A program made the translations under genes and the position numbers. The notes beneath the pieces are model-generated. The model was not told where the DNA came from. It made no database searches and saw only the letters and a program-made list of their open reading frames with translations. Of a DNA stretch of 64,000 bases, positions 26,861-35,649 are shown one piece after another. The stretch comes from Paenibacillus sp. MSJ-34. Its GTDB lineage: Bacteria; Bacillota; Bacilli; Paenibacillales; Paenibacillaceae. Each line of letters begins with the position of its first letter. The stretch's first letter is position 1. Where the stretch lies: assembly GCF_018918005.1 (NCBI RefSeq), contig NZ_JAHLPR010000031.1, positions 1 through 64,000 of the forward strand, written 5' to 3'.

Positions 26861-27216
26861 AGACTTTGCGACGTTTATGCCGCAACGCGGACAGAGGATC
26901 CCTTATTTGGCGAAAATGCCCCGTTTGGGCAAGTTGAAGGACAGAGAATTCGTTATCTGTGACAAATCGTCTTATTTGGGCCCGTTCCGAGTCAAATAAA
27001 GGAACGTGTGTCCTTCAAACGCCGAAAAAACGCTCATTTATCCAATTTAACGGAAGCTGTGTCCGCCAAGTCAGACGAAGACGCAGTTTTGCGCATAAAC
27101 CATTCGCAACGCGGACAGAGGATCCATGATCTGGTAAACGGTCTTATTTGCATTAACGTTGCATTCTCTTTTTCAAACAAAAAGGTCTTTGCAACGCTAG
27201 TTGTCATTTGACATAT
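26861..27216. repeat. intergenic patchwork with a 21-base direct repeat
   Basis: No credible gene. A 21-base sequence beginning CGCAACGCGGACAGAGGATC occurs at 26881 and again at 27105. A looser third version (GGACAGAGAATTCG, about 26940) lies between them, each followed within a short distance by CTTATTTG. The shared motif CATTAACGTTGCATT lies at about 27151. Confidence 0.6.
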
Positions 27217-27259
27217 AGCTCTTCATTACCGCACTCGCCGGTGAGAGGGGCTTTTTTTT
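27217..27259 (+). terminator. intrinsic terminator
   Basis: AGCTCTTC (27217-27224) pairs with GAGGGGCT (27245-27252) using G·T pairs, followed by eight T. An inner CACTCGCCGGTGAG hairpin extends it. It isolates the epimerase/serine dehydratase cluster from upstream transcription. Confidence 0.7.
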
Positions 27260-27380
27260 GATGTTTCGACACGGATAACCCCGTCCGGAGGCGTTATTTA
27301 AAGATGATTAAATGACTTGTCTTTATATGTTTCAGGAGGCTATGATGGAATCAAGATGCTATGGAAAGGGGAAAAACGAG

Positions 27381-28301
27381 ATGAAAACGGTTGAGGAACT
27401 GGAACAAAAATTGGCGGCTCCTTCGCAAGCGTTAATCGACGACATCGGGGCGATGGACGGCGATCTTGTCCTGCTTGGGGTTGGCGGTAAAATGGGACCG
27501 AGCATGGCGAGACTGGCTGCGAACGCGATTCGTAAAAGCGGCCGGCCGAAACGGATCATTGGCGTATCGCGCTTCTCCGACGAAAACGTGCGCAAAGAGC
27601 TTGAAGCGGCGGGGGTCGAAACGATTTCCTGCGATCTGCTCAACGACGAAGAATTGAAGGCGCTTCCAGAGGCGCGCAATGTGATTTATATGGTCGGCAA
27701 TAAGTTCGGGACGACGGGCAGAGAGCATTTTACATGGGCGATGAACGCTTATCTTCCCGGCAGGATTCCTCCGGGGCCGATCGGGGAATATGCGCAATCT
27801 TGCCTAGGACGCGAGCGGATTTTCGAATATTATGCTCATAAGAACGGAACCCCGATGGTGTTCTATCGCTTGAATTACGCCAGCGATATGCGCTACGGCG
27901 TGCTGCTGGAGATTGCCAAGGCGGTTAACGAAGAGCGGACGATCGATCTGACGATGGGCCATGCCAATGTGATCTGGCAGGGAGACGCCAATGAAATGGC
28001 GTTGCGCTGTTTGACGAAATGTGCGAATCCGCCGCAAATCGTCAATATTACGGGACCGGAATCGATGTCTGTACGCTGGGCCGCCGGCGAATTCGCCAAA
28101 CGGCTCGGCAAGGAACCGCGGTTTGAGGGGACGGCATCGGAAACGGCGCTGCTGAACAATGCTTCCAAATCGCATCAGTGGTTCGGATACCCGCGGGTAT
28201 CGCTGCTGCAAATGATCGAGTGGTTGGCGGAATGGATCAGGGCCGGGGGAACGACCTGGAATAAAGCGACTCACTTTCAGGAAAGAGAGGGGAAATTTTA
28301 A
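27381..28301 (+). CDS. NAD-dependent epimerase/dehydratase-like protein
   Basis: A 306-residue Rossmann-fold protein of the extended SDR type: LVLLGVGGKMGPSMARLAAN is the nucleotide-binding loop, VIYMVGNKFGTTG the loop after β4, and MVFYRLNYASDMRYGVLLEI contains a region where such proteins bind substrate. The canonical YxxxK is not obvious, so activity is uncertain. ATG 27381 is chosen because AAAGGGGA lies upstream; longer in-frame starts lack family sequence. Its stop overlaps the start of the DHDPS-family gene by one base, so the two are translationally coupled. Confidence 0.7.
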   Translation: MKTVEELEQKLAAPSQALIDDIGAMDGDLVLLGVGGKMGPSMARLAANAIRKSGRPKRIIGVSRFSDENVRKELEAAGVETISCDLLNDEELKALPEARNVIYMVGNKFGTTGREHFTWAMNAYLPGRIPPGPIGEYAQSCLGRERIFEYYAHKNGTPMVFYRLNYASDMRYGVLLEIAKAVNEERTIDLTMGHANVIWQGDANEMALRCLTKCANPPQIVNITGPESMSVRWAAGEFAKRLGKEPRFEGTASETALLNNASKSHQWFGYPRVSLLQMIEWLAEWIRAGGTTWNKATHFQEREGKF

Positions 28302-29380
28302 TGACGTTTCGGAAAACGCTCACGTCCGAACAATCGCAAGCGCTGCATGACGGACTCGTCATTCCCGCCCATCCGCTCGCGCTGGACGCGGACCGCAAGC
28401 TGGATGAGAGACGCCAACGCGCGCTCACTCGTTACTACATCGCCTCGGGCGCCGGGGGGGTTGCCGTTGGCGTTCACTCGACGCAGTTCGAAATTCGCGA
28501 ACCGCAGCATAATTTGTATGAGCCGGTGTTGCGCATGGCTGCGCAAGAAGTGGACCGGGCGAAGCCGGATCGCCCTTTCCTGAAGGTGGCCGGCCTATGC
28601 GGGCCGACCGAACAAGCGATGCGAGAAGCGCGAATCGCGGCGGAGCTCGGATACGACGCGGGACTTCTCAGCATGGGAGGCTTGGCGGACTGGAGCGAGG
28701 AGGAGATTCTCGAGCGGACGAGACGGATCGCGGAGACGATGCCGGTGATCGGATTTTATTTGCAGCCTTCTGTCGGCGGCCGGATCTTCACTTACGAGTT
28801 CTGGCGGGCATTCGCGGACATTCCCAATGTAGTTGCGATCAAGATGGCGCCTTTCAACCGCTACCAAACGCTCGATGTCGTCCGCGCCGTGTGCCATTCG
28901 GGCAGACGGGACGAAATTGCTCTGTACACCGGCAACGACGATAACATTATCGTCGATCTGCTGACGACATACCGGTTCGAAGTCGACGGAACGACGGTGG
29001 AAAAAAGCATCGTGGGCGGCCTGCTTGGCCACTGGGCGGTCTGGACCGAGAAGGCGGTGCGGCTGTTGGAAGAAATGAAGAAAGTGCGGGGCCGGAACGA
29101 AATATCCAAAGAGTGGCTTACCCGCAACGTTCAGGTGACGGATTGCAACGCCGCTTTCTTCGATCCCGCCCACCGATTCGCGGGCTGCATTCCGGGCATT
29201 CACGAGGTGCTGCATAGACAAGGGCTGCTGCAAGGAACGTGGTGCCTGAATCCGGAAGAAACGTTGTCTCCGGGGCAGGCGGAGGAGATTAGCCGCGTCT
29301 ATGCGCAATACCCGGATTTGAACGACGACGATTTCGTCGCCCGGCATCTCGGGGATTGGTTAGCGGAGCCGGACCAATAA
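28301..29380 (+). CDS. dihydrodipicolinate synthase/N-acetylneuraminate lyase family protein
   Basis: A 359-residue TIM-barrel aldolase of the DHDPS/NAL superfamily, longer than usual (about 300). The Schiff-base lysine is in VAIKMAPFNRYQ, preceded by the tyrosine region MPVIGFYLQPSVGG. The usual GTTGE phosphate or carboxylate loop is replaced by GVAVGVHST, so the substrate is probably not that of DapA. The family adds pyruvate to, or releases it from, aldehydes or 2-oxo acids. It is encoded between an epimerase-like protein and a serine dehydratase, suggesting a catabolic route that ends in pyruvate (inference). Confidence 0.75.
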   Translation: MTFRKTLTSEQSQALHDGLVIPAHPLALDADRKLDERRQRALTRYYIASGAGGVAVGVHSTQFEIREPQHNLYEPVLRMAAQEVDRAKPDRPFLKVAGLCGPTEQAMREARIAAELGYDAGLLSMGGLADWSEEEILERTRRIAETMPVIGFYLQPSVGGRIFTYEFWRAFADIPNVVAIKMAPFNRYQTLDVVRAVCHSGRRDEIALYTGNDDNIIVDLLTTYRFEVDGTTVEKSIVGGLLGHWAVWTEKAVRLLEEMKKVRGRNEISKEWLTRNVQVTDCNAAFFDPAHRFAGCIPGIHEVLHRQGLLQGTWCLNPEETLSPGQAEEISRVYAQYPDLNDDDFVARHLGDWLAEPDQ

Positions 29381-29416
29381 CGCCGGCTCCGGATGGAATG
29401 GAAATGGAGGGGGAGT

Positions 29417-30094
29417 ATGCGTTTCAAAGATGTGTTCTCCATAATCGGGCCGAGCATGATCGGACCGTCGAGTTCCCATACCGCCGGCGCCGTTCGGCTG
29501 GGCCGCGCGGCCAGGCGCATTCTGGGCGGAATGCCGGAGCGGGCCGACATCGTTTTCTACGGTTCGTTCGCATCGACGTATCGGGGACATGGAACGGATC
29601 TGGCGCTGGTGGCCGGTTTGCTTGACTTGCAGGCGGACGACGCCGGAATCAAAGACGCGCTCGAACTGGCCGAGGAAGCGGGGATGTCGGTGAACATTAC
29701 GGCGTCCGCGCTTCGGCCCGCGCACCCGAATACCGCCCAAATCCGCTTGCGTCGCGGAGAGCGGGAAGATACGGTTACGGGCTGTTCCATTGGAGGCGGC
29801 AATATCGAAGTGATCGGCGTCAACCGTTTCGACGTCAAGTTTACGGCGAGTTATCCGACTTTGTTGATCTTTCACGGCGACCGCCCGGGCGTGATCGCCG
29901 AGGTGACCGATGTATTCAGGCAGGCCGGCGCGAATATCGGTTATATGGAAGTCGACCGGAAATCGCGAAGCGGCGATGCCTTGACGGTGCTTGAGATGGA
30001 TGGACCGATTTCCGGTTTATGGACGGAGCGCATACTTCGATTGCCGGATGTGCGGCGCGTTTGCCTGATCGATTTGGCGGCGAAGGAGGAGTGA
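29417..30094 (+). CDS. sdaAB: L-serine dehydratase, iron-sulfur type, beta subunit
   Basis: A 225-residue protein with the SdaAB start FKDVFSIIGPSMIGPSSSHT (substrate-binding SSSHT loop), YGSFASTYRGHGTDLALVAG, and a C-terminal ACT domain (LLIFHGDRPGVIAEVTDVF). With SdaAA it converts L-serine to pyruvate and ammonia using a [4Fe-4S] cluster. ATG 29417 is set by GGAGGGGGAG immediately upstream. The alpha subunit starts eight bases after its stop. Confidence 0.92.
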   Translation: MRFKDVFSIIGPSMIGPSSSHTAGAVRLGRAARRILGGMPERADIVFYGSFASTYRGHGTDLALVAGLLDLQADDAGIKDALELAEEAGMSVNITASALRPAHPNTAQIRLRRGEREDTVTGCSIGGGNIEVIGVNRFDVKFTASYPTLLIFHGDRPGVIAEVTDVFRQAGANIGYMEVDRKSRSGDALTVLEMDGPISGLWTERILRLPDVRRVCLIDLAAKEE

Positions 30095-30101
30095 GGCGGG
30101 C

Positions 30102-31007
30102 ATGAGATTTTCAACGTTGGAAAATATCGTTGAGCTTTGTCATCAAGAATCGGTCTCGATCGGCCAACTGATGATTCGGGAGCAAGCGAGGGAAAGCGGC
30201 AAGAGCGAGAGCGAAGCGTTCGCCCAAATGGCGGTTTATTATCAAGTGATGAAGGAAGCGGTGCGAAAAGGGCTGGAGGAGGATACAACGTCCCGAAGCG
30301 GTCTGACCGGTTTGGATGCGCAGCGCGTACGAACCTATATGGAGCTGGAAACTCCCTCATTGGGCGAGGCGGCGTGCAGGTCCATGGCTTACGCTCTGGC
30401 CGTATCCGAAGTGAACGCTTCAATGGGACGAATTATCGCGACTCCGACCGCCGGATCTTGCGGAATCATTCCCGGCGTGTTCGTTAGCGCGCAGGAACGA
30501 TTCGGCTGGGACGACGAAAAGATGGTTACGGGCCTATTTAGCGCCGGAGCCATCGGATACGTGATCGCCAACAATTCGTTTGTGTCCGGTGCCGAGGGAG
30601 GCTGTCAGGCGGAAGTAGGATCGGCGATCGGCATGGCGGCAGGCGCATTGACGGAACTGCGCGGGGGAACGCCGCGGCAGGCGGTGCACGCCGTCGGACT
30701 GGCGCTCAAAAATTCGCTCGGCCTCATCTGCGATCCGGTGGCCGGTTTGGTGGAGATTCCATGCGTCGTGCGCAACGGCTTCGGAGCGGTCACCGCTTTG
30801 GCGGCCGCGGACATGGCGCTGGCCGGGGTACGCAGCGTCATTCCTTCGGACGAAGTGATCGGGGTTATGCTTGAAGTCGGCAGCGCCATGCCCGAGAAAC
30901 ATCGGGAAACGGCTCAAGGCGGTCTGGCGCAGACGCCGACCGGCCGGCAATTGATGAAGCGGTTGTACGGGACGCGACCGCGTAATAAAGAGGGGGACAC
31001 AACATGA
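30102..31007 (+). CDS. sdaAA: L-serine dehydratase, iron-sulfur type, alpha subunit
   Basis: A 301-residue catalytic subunit with family sequence TPTAGSCGIIPGV, GCQAEVGSAIGMAAGAL and CDPVAGLVEIPCV, whose cysteines hold the iron-sulfur cluster. It pairs with the preceding beta subunit. The full-length family organisation is retained. Being the last gene of the epimerase/aldolase set, it may be dedicated to that pathway rather than general serine use, but this is only inferred from position. Confidence 0.92.
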   Translation: MRFSTLENIVELCHQESVSIGQLMIREQARESGKSESEAFAQMAVYYQVMKEAVRKGLEEDTTSRSGLTGLDAQRVRTYMELETPSLGEAACRSMAYALAVSEVNASMGRIIATPTAGSCGIIPGVFVSAQERFGWDDEKMVTGLFSAGAIGYVIANNSFVSGAEGGCQAEVGSAIGMAAGALTELRGGTPRQAVHAVGLALKNSLGLICDPVAGLVEIPCVVRNGFGAVTALAAADMALAGVRSVIPSDEVIGVMLEVGSAMPEKHRETAQGGLAQTPTGRQLMKRLYGTRPRNKEGDTT

Positions 31008-31135
31008 GCTTGCTTGCTCGCGGCCGACAATTGCTCAAGAATTAATTGCATTCCGCCGGGCGAATCGTTGTTGGCCGCGATTGCCAAATCGCGATTGGTA
31101 TGACGAAACGAATGAAAATCGGTATCGTCTCTCCG

Positions 31136-32419
31136 TTAGCCAATATGCGAATTGGATATTGCCGCAGACTGTTGCATGTATTCAGGCATATAAATGACTT
31201 GTTTCGTCAATCTCGATTCCTCTGCCGCGAAAGCCATCATATGGCTTTGCAGAGATGTGGCGGCGGTTGTCAGCGCTTTCCCGGCGCCGTCGCCGCGGAC
31301 AAGAGCGAGAAAGTCTTCGACCAGACGATGATCGCCTCCGCCGTGACCGACATGCCCTCCTTGAACGTGTAATGAAATCGTCTCGGTGAATCCCGTTTCG
31401 AAGTATGTGACCTCAATTTCGTTTTTTTCCATCGCGCCGCGAATTTCGCCTTTGGTTCCCATTAATTTGATCGTTCTGCCGCATTCGTTGGTGAAAGCGC
31501 TCATCGTGAAAGCGGCCGTTATTCCTCCCGCAAACTCTATGTTGACGACTTGATGATCCACCACATCATTGTCGCAATGGTAGACGCATCTTCCGTACGG
31601 CCCTTCTTGCAGCGCCTTCAGCCTGCCTTGGTAGCTTAAATCGTTCGTGATCGTCGAAGTCGGCCAGTCGACCCGATCCGTCAGATAGATTTTCGGCGCG
31701 TAATAGGCGCAGCTTTTGGCTGCCGGACAACCGTCCAGGCAGCGGCTTGGCGCTCCTTCCGGAGCATTCTCGGCAGTGAAATGCTTGAGGGAACCGAATG
31801 AGGATAGATACGTGCATTCGCCGCCCGCCAGCCACAACAAAATATCGAGGTCATGGCATGATTTCGCCAGGATCATCGGACTGGAATCCGCCTTTTTGCG
31901 CCAATTTCCTCTTACGAAGCTGTGAGCCTGGTGCCAATAACCGACATTCTCGTTATGTTGTATGGACACGAGATCTCCGATCTTCCTTTCGTCGAGCAGT
32001 CGCTTAATGGTTCCGAAAAAGGGCGTATATCGGAGCACATGGCATATGGAGAAAATCCGATCGTACTTTCTTCCTTGCCCCGCCATTTTCACACATTCGT
32101 CAGGGGTCGTTGACATCGGTTTTTCCAGCAACACATGATAGCCCGCCGCTAACGCCTTCATAGTCGGATCGAAGTGCATTTGATCTTGCGTGCAGATGAA
32201 TACGGCGTCGGCAAGTTGGGGCCGATTAAGCAAGGAATCCCAATGGTCGAAGCATAGATCGTCGGCAATGCCGTGCGCTTCCTGGAATTTCATCCGCCGC
32301 GGCCGGTCGGGATCGGCAACGGCGACAACCTCCATTTCCAGCGGATGCCCGATTGCATATCCCGCATACACTTCGCCGCGTTGGCCGGCGCCTATTACGG
32401 CAACTTTAACTTTTTTCAT
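31136..32419 (-). CDS. Gfo/Idh/MocA-family oxidoreductase, Cys-rich paralogue
   Basis: A 427-residue NAD(P)-dependent dehydrogenase with VAVIGAGQRGEVYAGYA and EKP (LLEKPMSTTPDECVKM), closely parallel to the 12.5-13.7 kb protein. Shared blocks are CHVLRYTPFFGTIK, IQHNENVGYWHQAHSFVRGN, KSCHDLDILLWLAGG and YGRCVYHCDNDVVDHQ. The Cys insert here is CLDGCPAAKSC. The start is set by AGAGGTGGC before the ATG. It is divergent from an AraC-type regulator, which probably controls it. The substrate is likely a sugar or cyclitol. Confidence 0.87.
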   Translation of the reverse strand: MKKVKVAVIGAGQRGEVYAGYAIGHPLEMEVVAVADPDRPRRMKFQEAHGIADDLCFDHWDSLLNRPQLADAVFICTQDQMHFDPTMKALAAGYHVLLEKPMSTTPDECVKMAGQGRKYDRIFSICHVLRYTPFFGTIKRLLDERKIGDLVSIQHNENVGYWHQAHSFVRGNWRKKADSSPMILAKSCHDLDILLWLAGGECTYLSSFGSLKHFTAENAPEGAPSRCLDGCPAAKSCAYYAPKIYLTDRVDWPTSTITNDLSYQGRLKALQEGPYGRCVYHCDNDVVDHQVVNIEFAGGITAAFTMSAFTNECGRTIKLMGTKGEIRGAMEKNEIEVTYFETGFTETISLHVQGGHVGHGGGDHRLVEDFLALVRGDGAGKALTTAATSLQSHMMAFAAEESRLTKQVIYMPEYMQQSAAISNSHIG

Positions 32420-32629
32420 TACGCCACCTCTATGGTTTTTGACGTTGAATTTGACTTTGATTATAAACCTCTCCCCTGCTTTCGTCTCTATACATCTTTG
32501 CTCATTTTATAGCACAATATTGCTAAATTTATTTTAATTGGGACGTTTAGATTTTGAGTGTTCTTTCGCGTTATGATACAATTTTGCTATTAATTTCTGA
32601 AATGCAGCTTGGGGAAGCGAGGTGGGAGC

Positions 32630-33502
32630 ATGGAACGATTGGAGAGCTTTCAAGAGTTTCCGATCACGAGTCAACATATTTTTTCGTACAAAATGTTATA
32701 CCAAACCGGACAAACCTTCCCGTCCCATTATCATAACGACGTATTCGAGATCATTTATATGAAGCGGGGGAGCCTGGACTTTCTGATCGGCGGGCAAACC
32801 GTGACCGCTTGTGAGGGCGATCTCCTGTTCATTCGCGAGGGCGAGATCCATGAAGGAATCAGTTTTGACAGGAATTCCAGTTACTATACGATACTATTTA
32901 ACCGCGGGCGCTTGGTGAAATCGGACTTGACGAACTCGGAGCTCGCGCCGTTGCTGACTTACGATATCAATATTCCGTCTATGCTCAGCCCCGGGGATCC
33001 TCAGTATAACACCGTCGCGGAGATTGTTTTCAAAATTGTGGGCGAATTCGACTTCAGGAATAGCGGATATGAACTCGCCATCAAGTCGTATCTTTTTTTG
33101 TTGATGATTGCGATGACCCGGTTTTCTCCGATTTCGCAGAAAAGGTTGAAGACGCGCGAAATGGAACGAAAAAATCTGGAGAAGTTAAAAGAGGTGATCG
33201 CCTATATCGAAGACGACAGTACGGATCACGCGACCGTAAAGCGCGCGGCCGAAATCGCCAATATGAGCGCTTACCACTTTTGCCGGGTGTTCAAAGCGAC
33301 CGTTGGCAGGACGTTTATCGAATACGTGCAACTCCACAAAATGAATAAAGCCGAGGAACTGATCAGAACGACGGATTGGACGATGACGAAGATCGCCCAA
33401 GCCGTGGGGATCGATAACCCCAATTATTTCAGCAGGCTTTTTCGCAAATACAAAAACGACACCCCGGTCCAATACCGAAAAAAATATGTTTCGGAAAATT
33501 AG
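32630..33502 (+). CDS. AraC-family transcriptional regulator
   Basis: A 290-residue protein with a cupin sensor (FPSHYHNDVFEIIYMKRGSL, DLLFIREGEIHEGISF) and a C-terminal AraC domain (VKRAAEIANMSAYHFCRVFK, IAQAVGIDNPNYFSRLFRKY). It is likely a sugar-responsive activator of the divergent Gfo/Idh/MocA gene. ATG 32630 follows GAGGTGGGAG; a TTG at 32609 would add seven residues. Confidence 0.85.
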   Translation: MERLESFQEFPITSQHIFSYKMLYQTGQTFPSHYHNDVFEIIYMKRGSLDFLIGGQTVTACEGDLLFIREGEIHEGISFDRNSSYYTILFNRGRLVKSDLTNSELAPLLTYDINIPSMLSPGDPQYNTVAEIVFKIVGEFDFRNSGYELAIKSYLFLLMIAMTRFSPISQKRLKTREMERKNLEKLKEVIAYIEDDSTDHATVKRAAEIANMSAYHFCRVFKATVGRTFIEYVQLHKMNKAEELIRTTDWTMTKIAQAVGIDNPNYFSRLFRKYKNDTPVQYRKKYVSEN

Positions 33503-33504
33503 CA

Positions 33505-33780
33505 GTAACGTTGCATCCAACATCTACATTTCGAGGGAGACCCGCGCGGAACTACGCTCCTTGTTTGGCGCTAACGAAACTGACAATCCATATTGGGCCC
33601 GACGGGGCGTCAGCCGCCAGCGGTATGATGAAATCGGCTCTCATTGCAGGAATTCGCATTCGCCACGCGTCAAATCTCGGTTTCCTTTCCTTGTTTCCGC
33701 CGATCCCGGCCTCTTCTTCTTTTTCCCCCTTCTGTCGAAATCCCCTTGCTTCAGGATACGGAATTATAGCAAACAGAACT
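33505..33780 (+). repeat. intergenic patchwork with repeat copy C (partial)
   Basis: Bases 33536-33600 match one end of dispersed repeat A (GACCCGCGCGGAACTACGCT, GGCGCTAACGAAACTGACAA). 33645-33667 (TGCAGGAATTCGCATTCGCC) resembles 59025-59049 near copy D. AGTAACGTTGCATCC lies at about 33504. No credible gene is present. Confidence 0.6.
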
Positions 33781-34142
33781 ATAAACGATAATTACAACGC
33801 CATAAAAGCGTGTTAGGTGCAAGCTCGTCAGCAAGTCCGACAGGTTCCCGGGCAAATCATCGTTCAGGAGTTCAAGCAGCGATTCAATCGGGCTGTCTGT
33901 ATTCTGAACGAAGGGGATTTCCACAAAAGGCTGAAAAAAACGCTTCACCGGCATCGACAAGCTCGCCCTTATTCTCCCGTCGGTTCAACTCCTCTTTGCA
34001 TTGTCCTGCGCCCGCTCCCATCATCGTCTAAAAAAATAGATGTCAATAAAAATATTGACAAAATGAACCGGTACCAGTATCATCGCTTTAACATACATAA
34101 AGATATAAAAAATATCTAATATCGTGGAGGGAGTAAGGAACG

Positions 34143-34318
34143 ATGGCAAATCATCAAATGAAAATAGGAATGATTTTGGGAAGCACCCGTTCAGGGCGGG
34201 TAAGCCCGCAAGTCGGGAAATGAACGTTTAAGCCGGCGGAATTGCACGAGAAACATGTCAATGATATGTTGAATCAAGTGATTGCCTGGTCCGGCGCATT
34301 GGCGTCGCTTCGCCGCTA
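34143..34318 (+). pseudogene. NADPH-dependent FMN reductase remnant with internal deletion
   Basis: After GGAGGG comes ATG 34143 with MKIGMILGSTRSGRVSPQVG, the flavodoxin-like phosphate loop at the N-terminus of NADPH-dependent FMN reductases, then a TGA. In the same frame the sequence continues with FKPAELHEKHVNDMLNQVIA and WSGALASLRR, the normal C-terminus of the family. Only about 57 codons remain of a usual 180 or so, so the core has been deleted with a stop at the junction. It cannot make a functional enzyme. Confidence 0.8.
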
Positions 34319-34340
34319 ACCTTTTCCAAGACAACCGGCC

Positions 34341-34364
34341 CCGGACTCCAGGTCCGGTTTTTTT
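34341..34364 (+). terminator. intrinsic terminator after the FMN reductase remnant
   Basis: CCGGAC (34341-34346) and GTCCGG (34352-34357) form a perfect stem followed by seven T. Confidence 0.85.
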
Positions 34365-34469
34365 GCGTGGGGCGAGGGGCCCGGCTTGCGGGTATTGCGG
34401 AAGGCGGGAAGCGCAGGCGGGTTTCTTTGCGGCGGATGAACGGTAAGAGCCGTTCGAAAATATTCGATG

Positions 34470-34501
34470 TTGACCTTCACGTATACGTTATACTTTATAA
34501 T
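34470..34501 (+). promoter_or_regulatory. MerR-type promoter with 20-bp spacer
   Basis: TTGACC (34470-34475) and TATAAT (34496-34501) are separated by 20 bases, the overlong spacing typical of MerR-controlled promoters. The spacer contains the palindrome ACGTATACGT. It lies directly before the MerR-type gene, indicating autoregulation. Confidence 0.65.
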
Positions 34502-34519
34502 GAGCGGGAGGTGATAACG

Positions 34520-35296
34520 ATGTACAGCATCGGCGAATTGGGCAAAATCGCCAATATTAGCAGGCGGACGCTGCATTATTACAATGAGATCGGCTTGCTG
34601 ACCCCGACGAAGGTAAAGAATAATTTATACCGTTATTACGATGATGGCGCATTAATGAAATTGCAAAAAATATTGCTGCTGAAATCGCTCGGATTTACAT
34701 TGGAACAAATGAAAGAGGTGTTCGACAAATCCGGGCAAGCGCATAAGGAAAACGAAAGCTGGATTCAATCGTTGGAAGAGCAAATGGAGTGGATCGAGCG
34801 GGAGAAAAACGAGTTGGTCCGGAAACAATTATTGCTGCAAACGACGATTCACGCGATCCGGATGAGCGGCAAAATCGAAGTCCGGGAGATCAACGGCTTA
34901 ATTCAAGCTTTGCAAGGGAGGGAACTGGATAACGGAGCGGTACGCCCCGTCTTCTCCAGGGAGGATTTTACGCAAGAAGAGATCGAAGTTTTATCCGGGT
35001 TGCCTGTGCTGGGCAGTTTCGACCCGCGTGCGGAACGATATGTCGAATTGATTGGCGCTATTCGCTTGAACATGCATTTGTCCCCGGTTTCCCCCGAAGC
35101 GCAGCGGCTTGCCGAACAGTTATATCACTTGGCGCTTGAATTTTTTCAAGGAAATGCCGCCCTGTTGGATAAATATTGGAGCCGGATCGTCCCCGAAGCG
35201 GGCGAGACGTCGCCGGTGTACGGCCATGACCGCGAATTGGCCGCTTATATTGAGGAGATGATCGAGTATTTCGTTCAAGACGAACAGGAAGACTGA
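34520..35296 (+). CDS. MerR-family regulator
   Basis: A 258-residue protein with an N-terminal MerR winged helix (MYSIGELGKIANISRRTLHY, YNEIGLLTPTKV), a dimerising coiled coil (about 85-125, ending WIEREKNELVRKQ), and a C-terminal helical domain of the TipAS kind that binds small molecules. ATG 34520 follows GGGAGGTGAT. Multidrug-sensing members often control exporters, and the next sequence is a remnant of an SMR exporter, so its former target may be lost (inference). Confidence 0.85.
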   Translation: MYSIGELGKIANISRRTLHYYNEIGLLTPTKVKNNLYRYYDDGALMKLQKILLLKSLGFTLEQMKEVFDKSGQAHKENESWIQSLEEQMEWIEREKNELVRKQLLLQTTIHAIRMSGKIEVREINGLIQALQGRELDNGAVRPVFSREDFTQEEIEVLSGLPVLGSFDPRAERYVELIGAIRLNMHLSPVSPEAQRLAEQLYHLALEFFQGNAALLDKYWSRIVPEAGETSPVYGHDRELAAYIEEMIEYFVQDEQED

Positions 35297-35423
35297 GTAG
35301 GGCGGGAGTCCGAATGAGAAGGAGCTTGCTCATTCATCTATCGTTATTTGTCGTTGTGCAGCGCCTGCGAAGCGCGAGTCGGCGGTTACGCGCGACGAAG
35401 CTCCCCGGAGAGTCCCGGAACGC

Positions 35424-35638
35424 CGTTATAATCCATGGTTCTGCGTAAGCCTGTGGCTGTTGGCGCAAGCTTTGGAATCCGTTCCGCTCGGCGTCGCATA
35501 CGCGGTCTGGACCGGGATCGGGACGAGCGGAACGGCGACCGTCGGTATCCTGTTTTTCCAAGAACGCGTTACTCTGTTGCGGATCGTTTGCATCGCCGGC
35601 ATCGTAGGTACGATTATCGGGCTAGGGCTCACCGTATG
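35424..35638 (+). pseudogene. SMR-family multidrug exporter, 5'-truncated remnant
   Basis: The frame through 35436 reads WFCVSLWLLAQALESVPLGV, AYAVWTGIGTSGTATVGILF, FQERVTLLRIVCIAGIVGTI and IGLGLTV before the stop. This is the C-terminal half of an EmrE/QacC/YkkD-type four-helix exporter (about 105 residues when whole), including its AYAVWTGIG signature. The N-terminal helix with the essential glutamate is absent and no start is present. It lies about 130 bases after a MerR-type gene, a common partner of drug exporters. Confidence 0.8.
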
Positions 35639-35649
35639 AAACCGTGATG

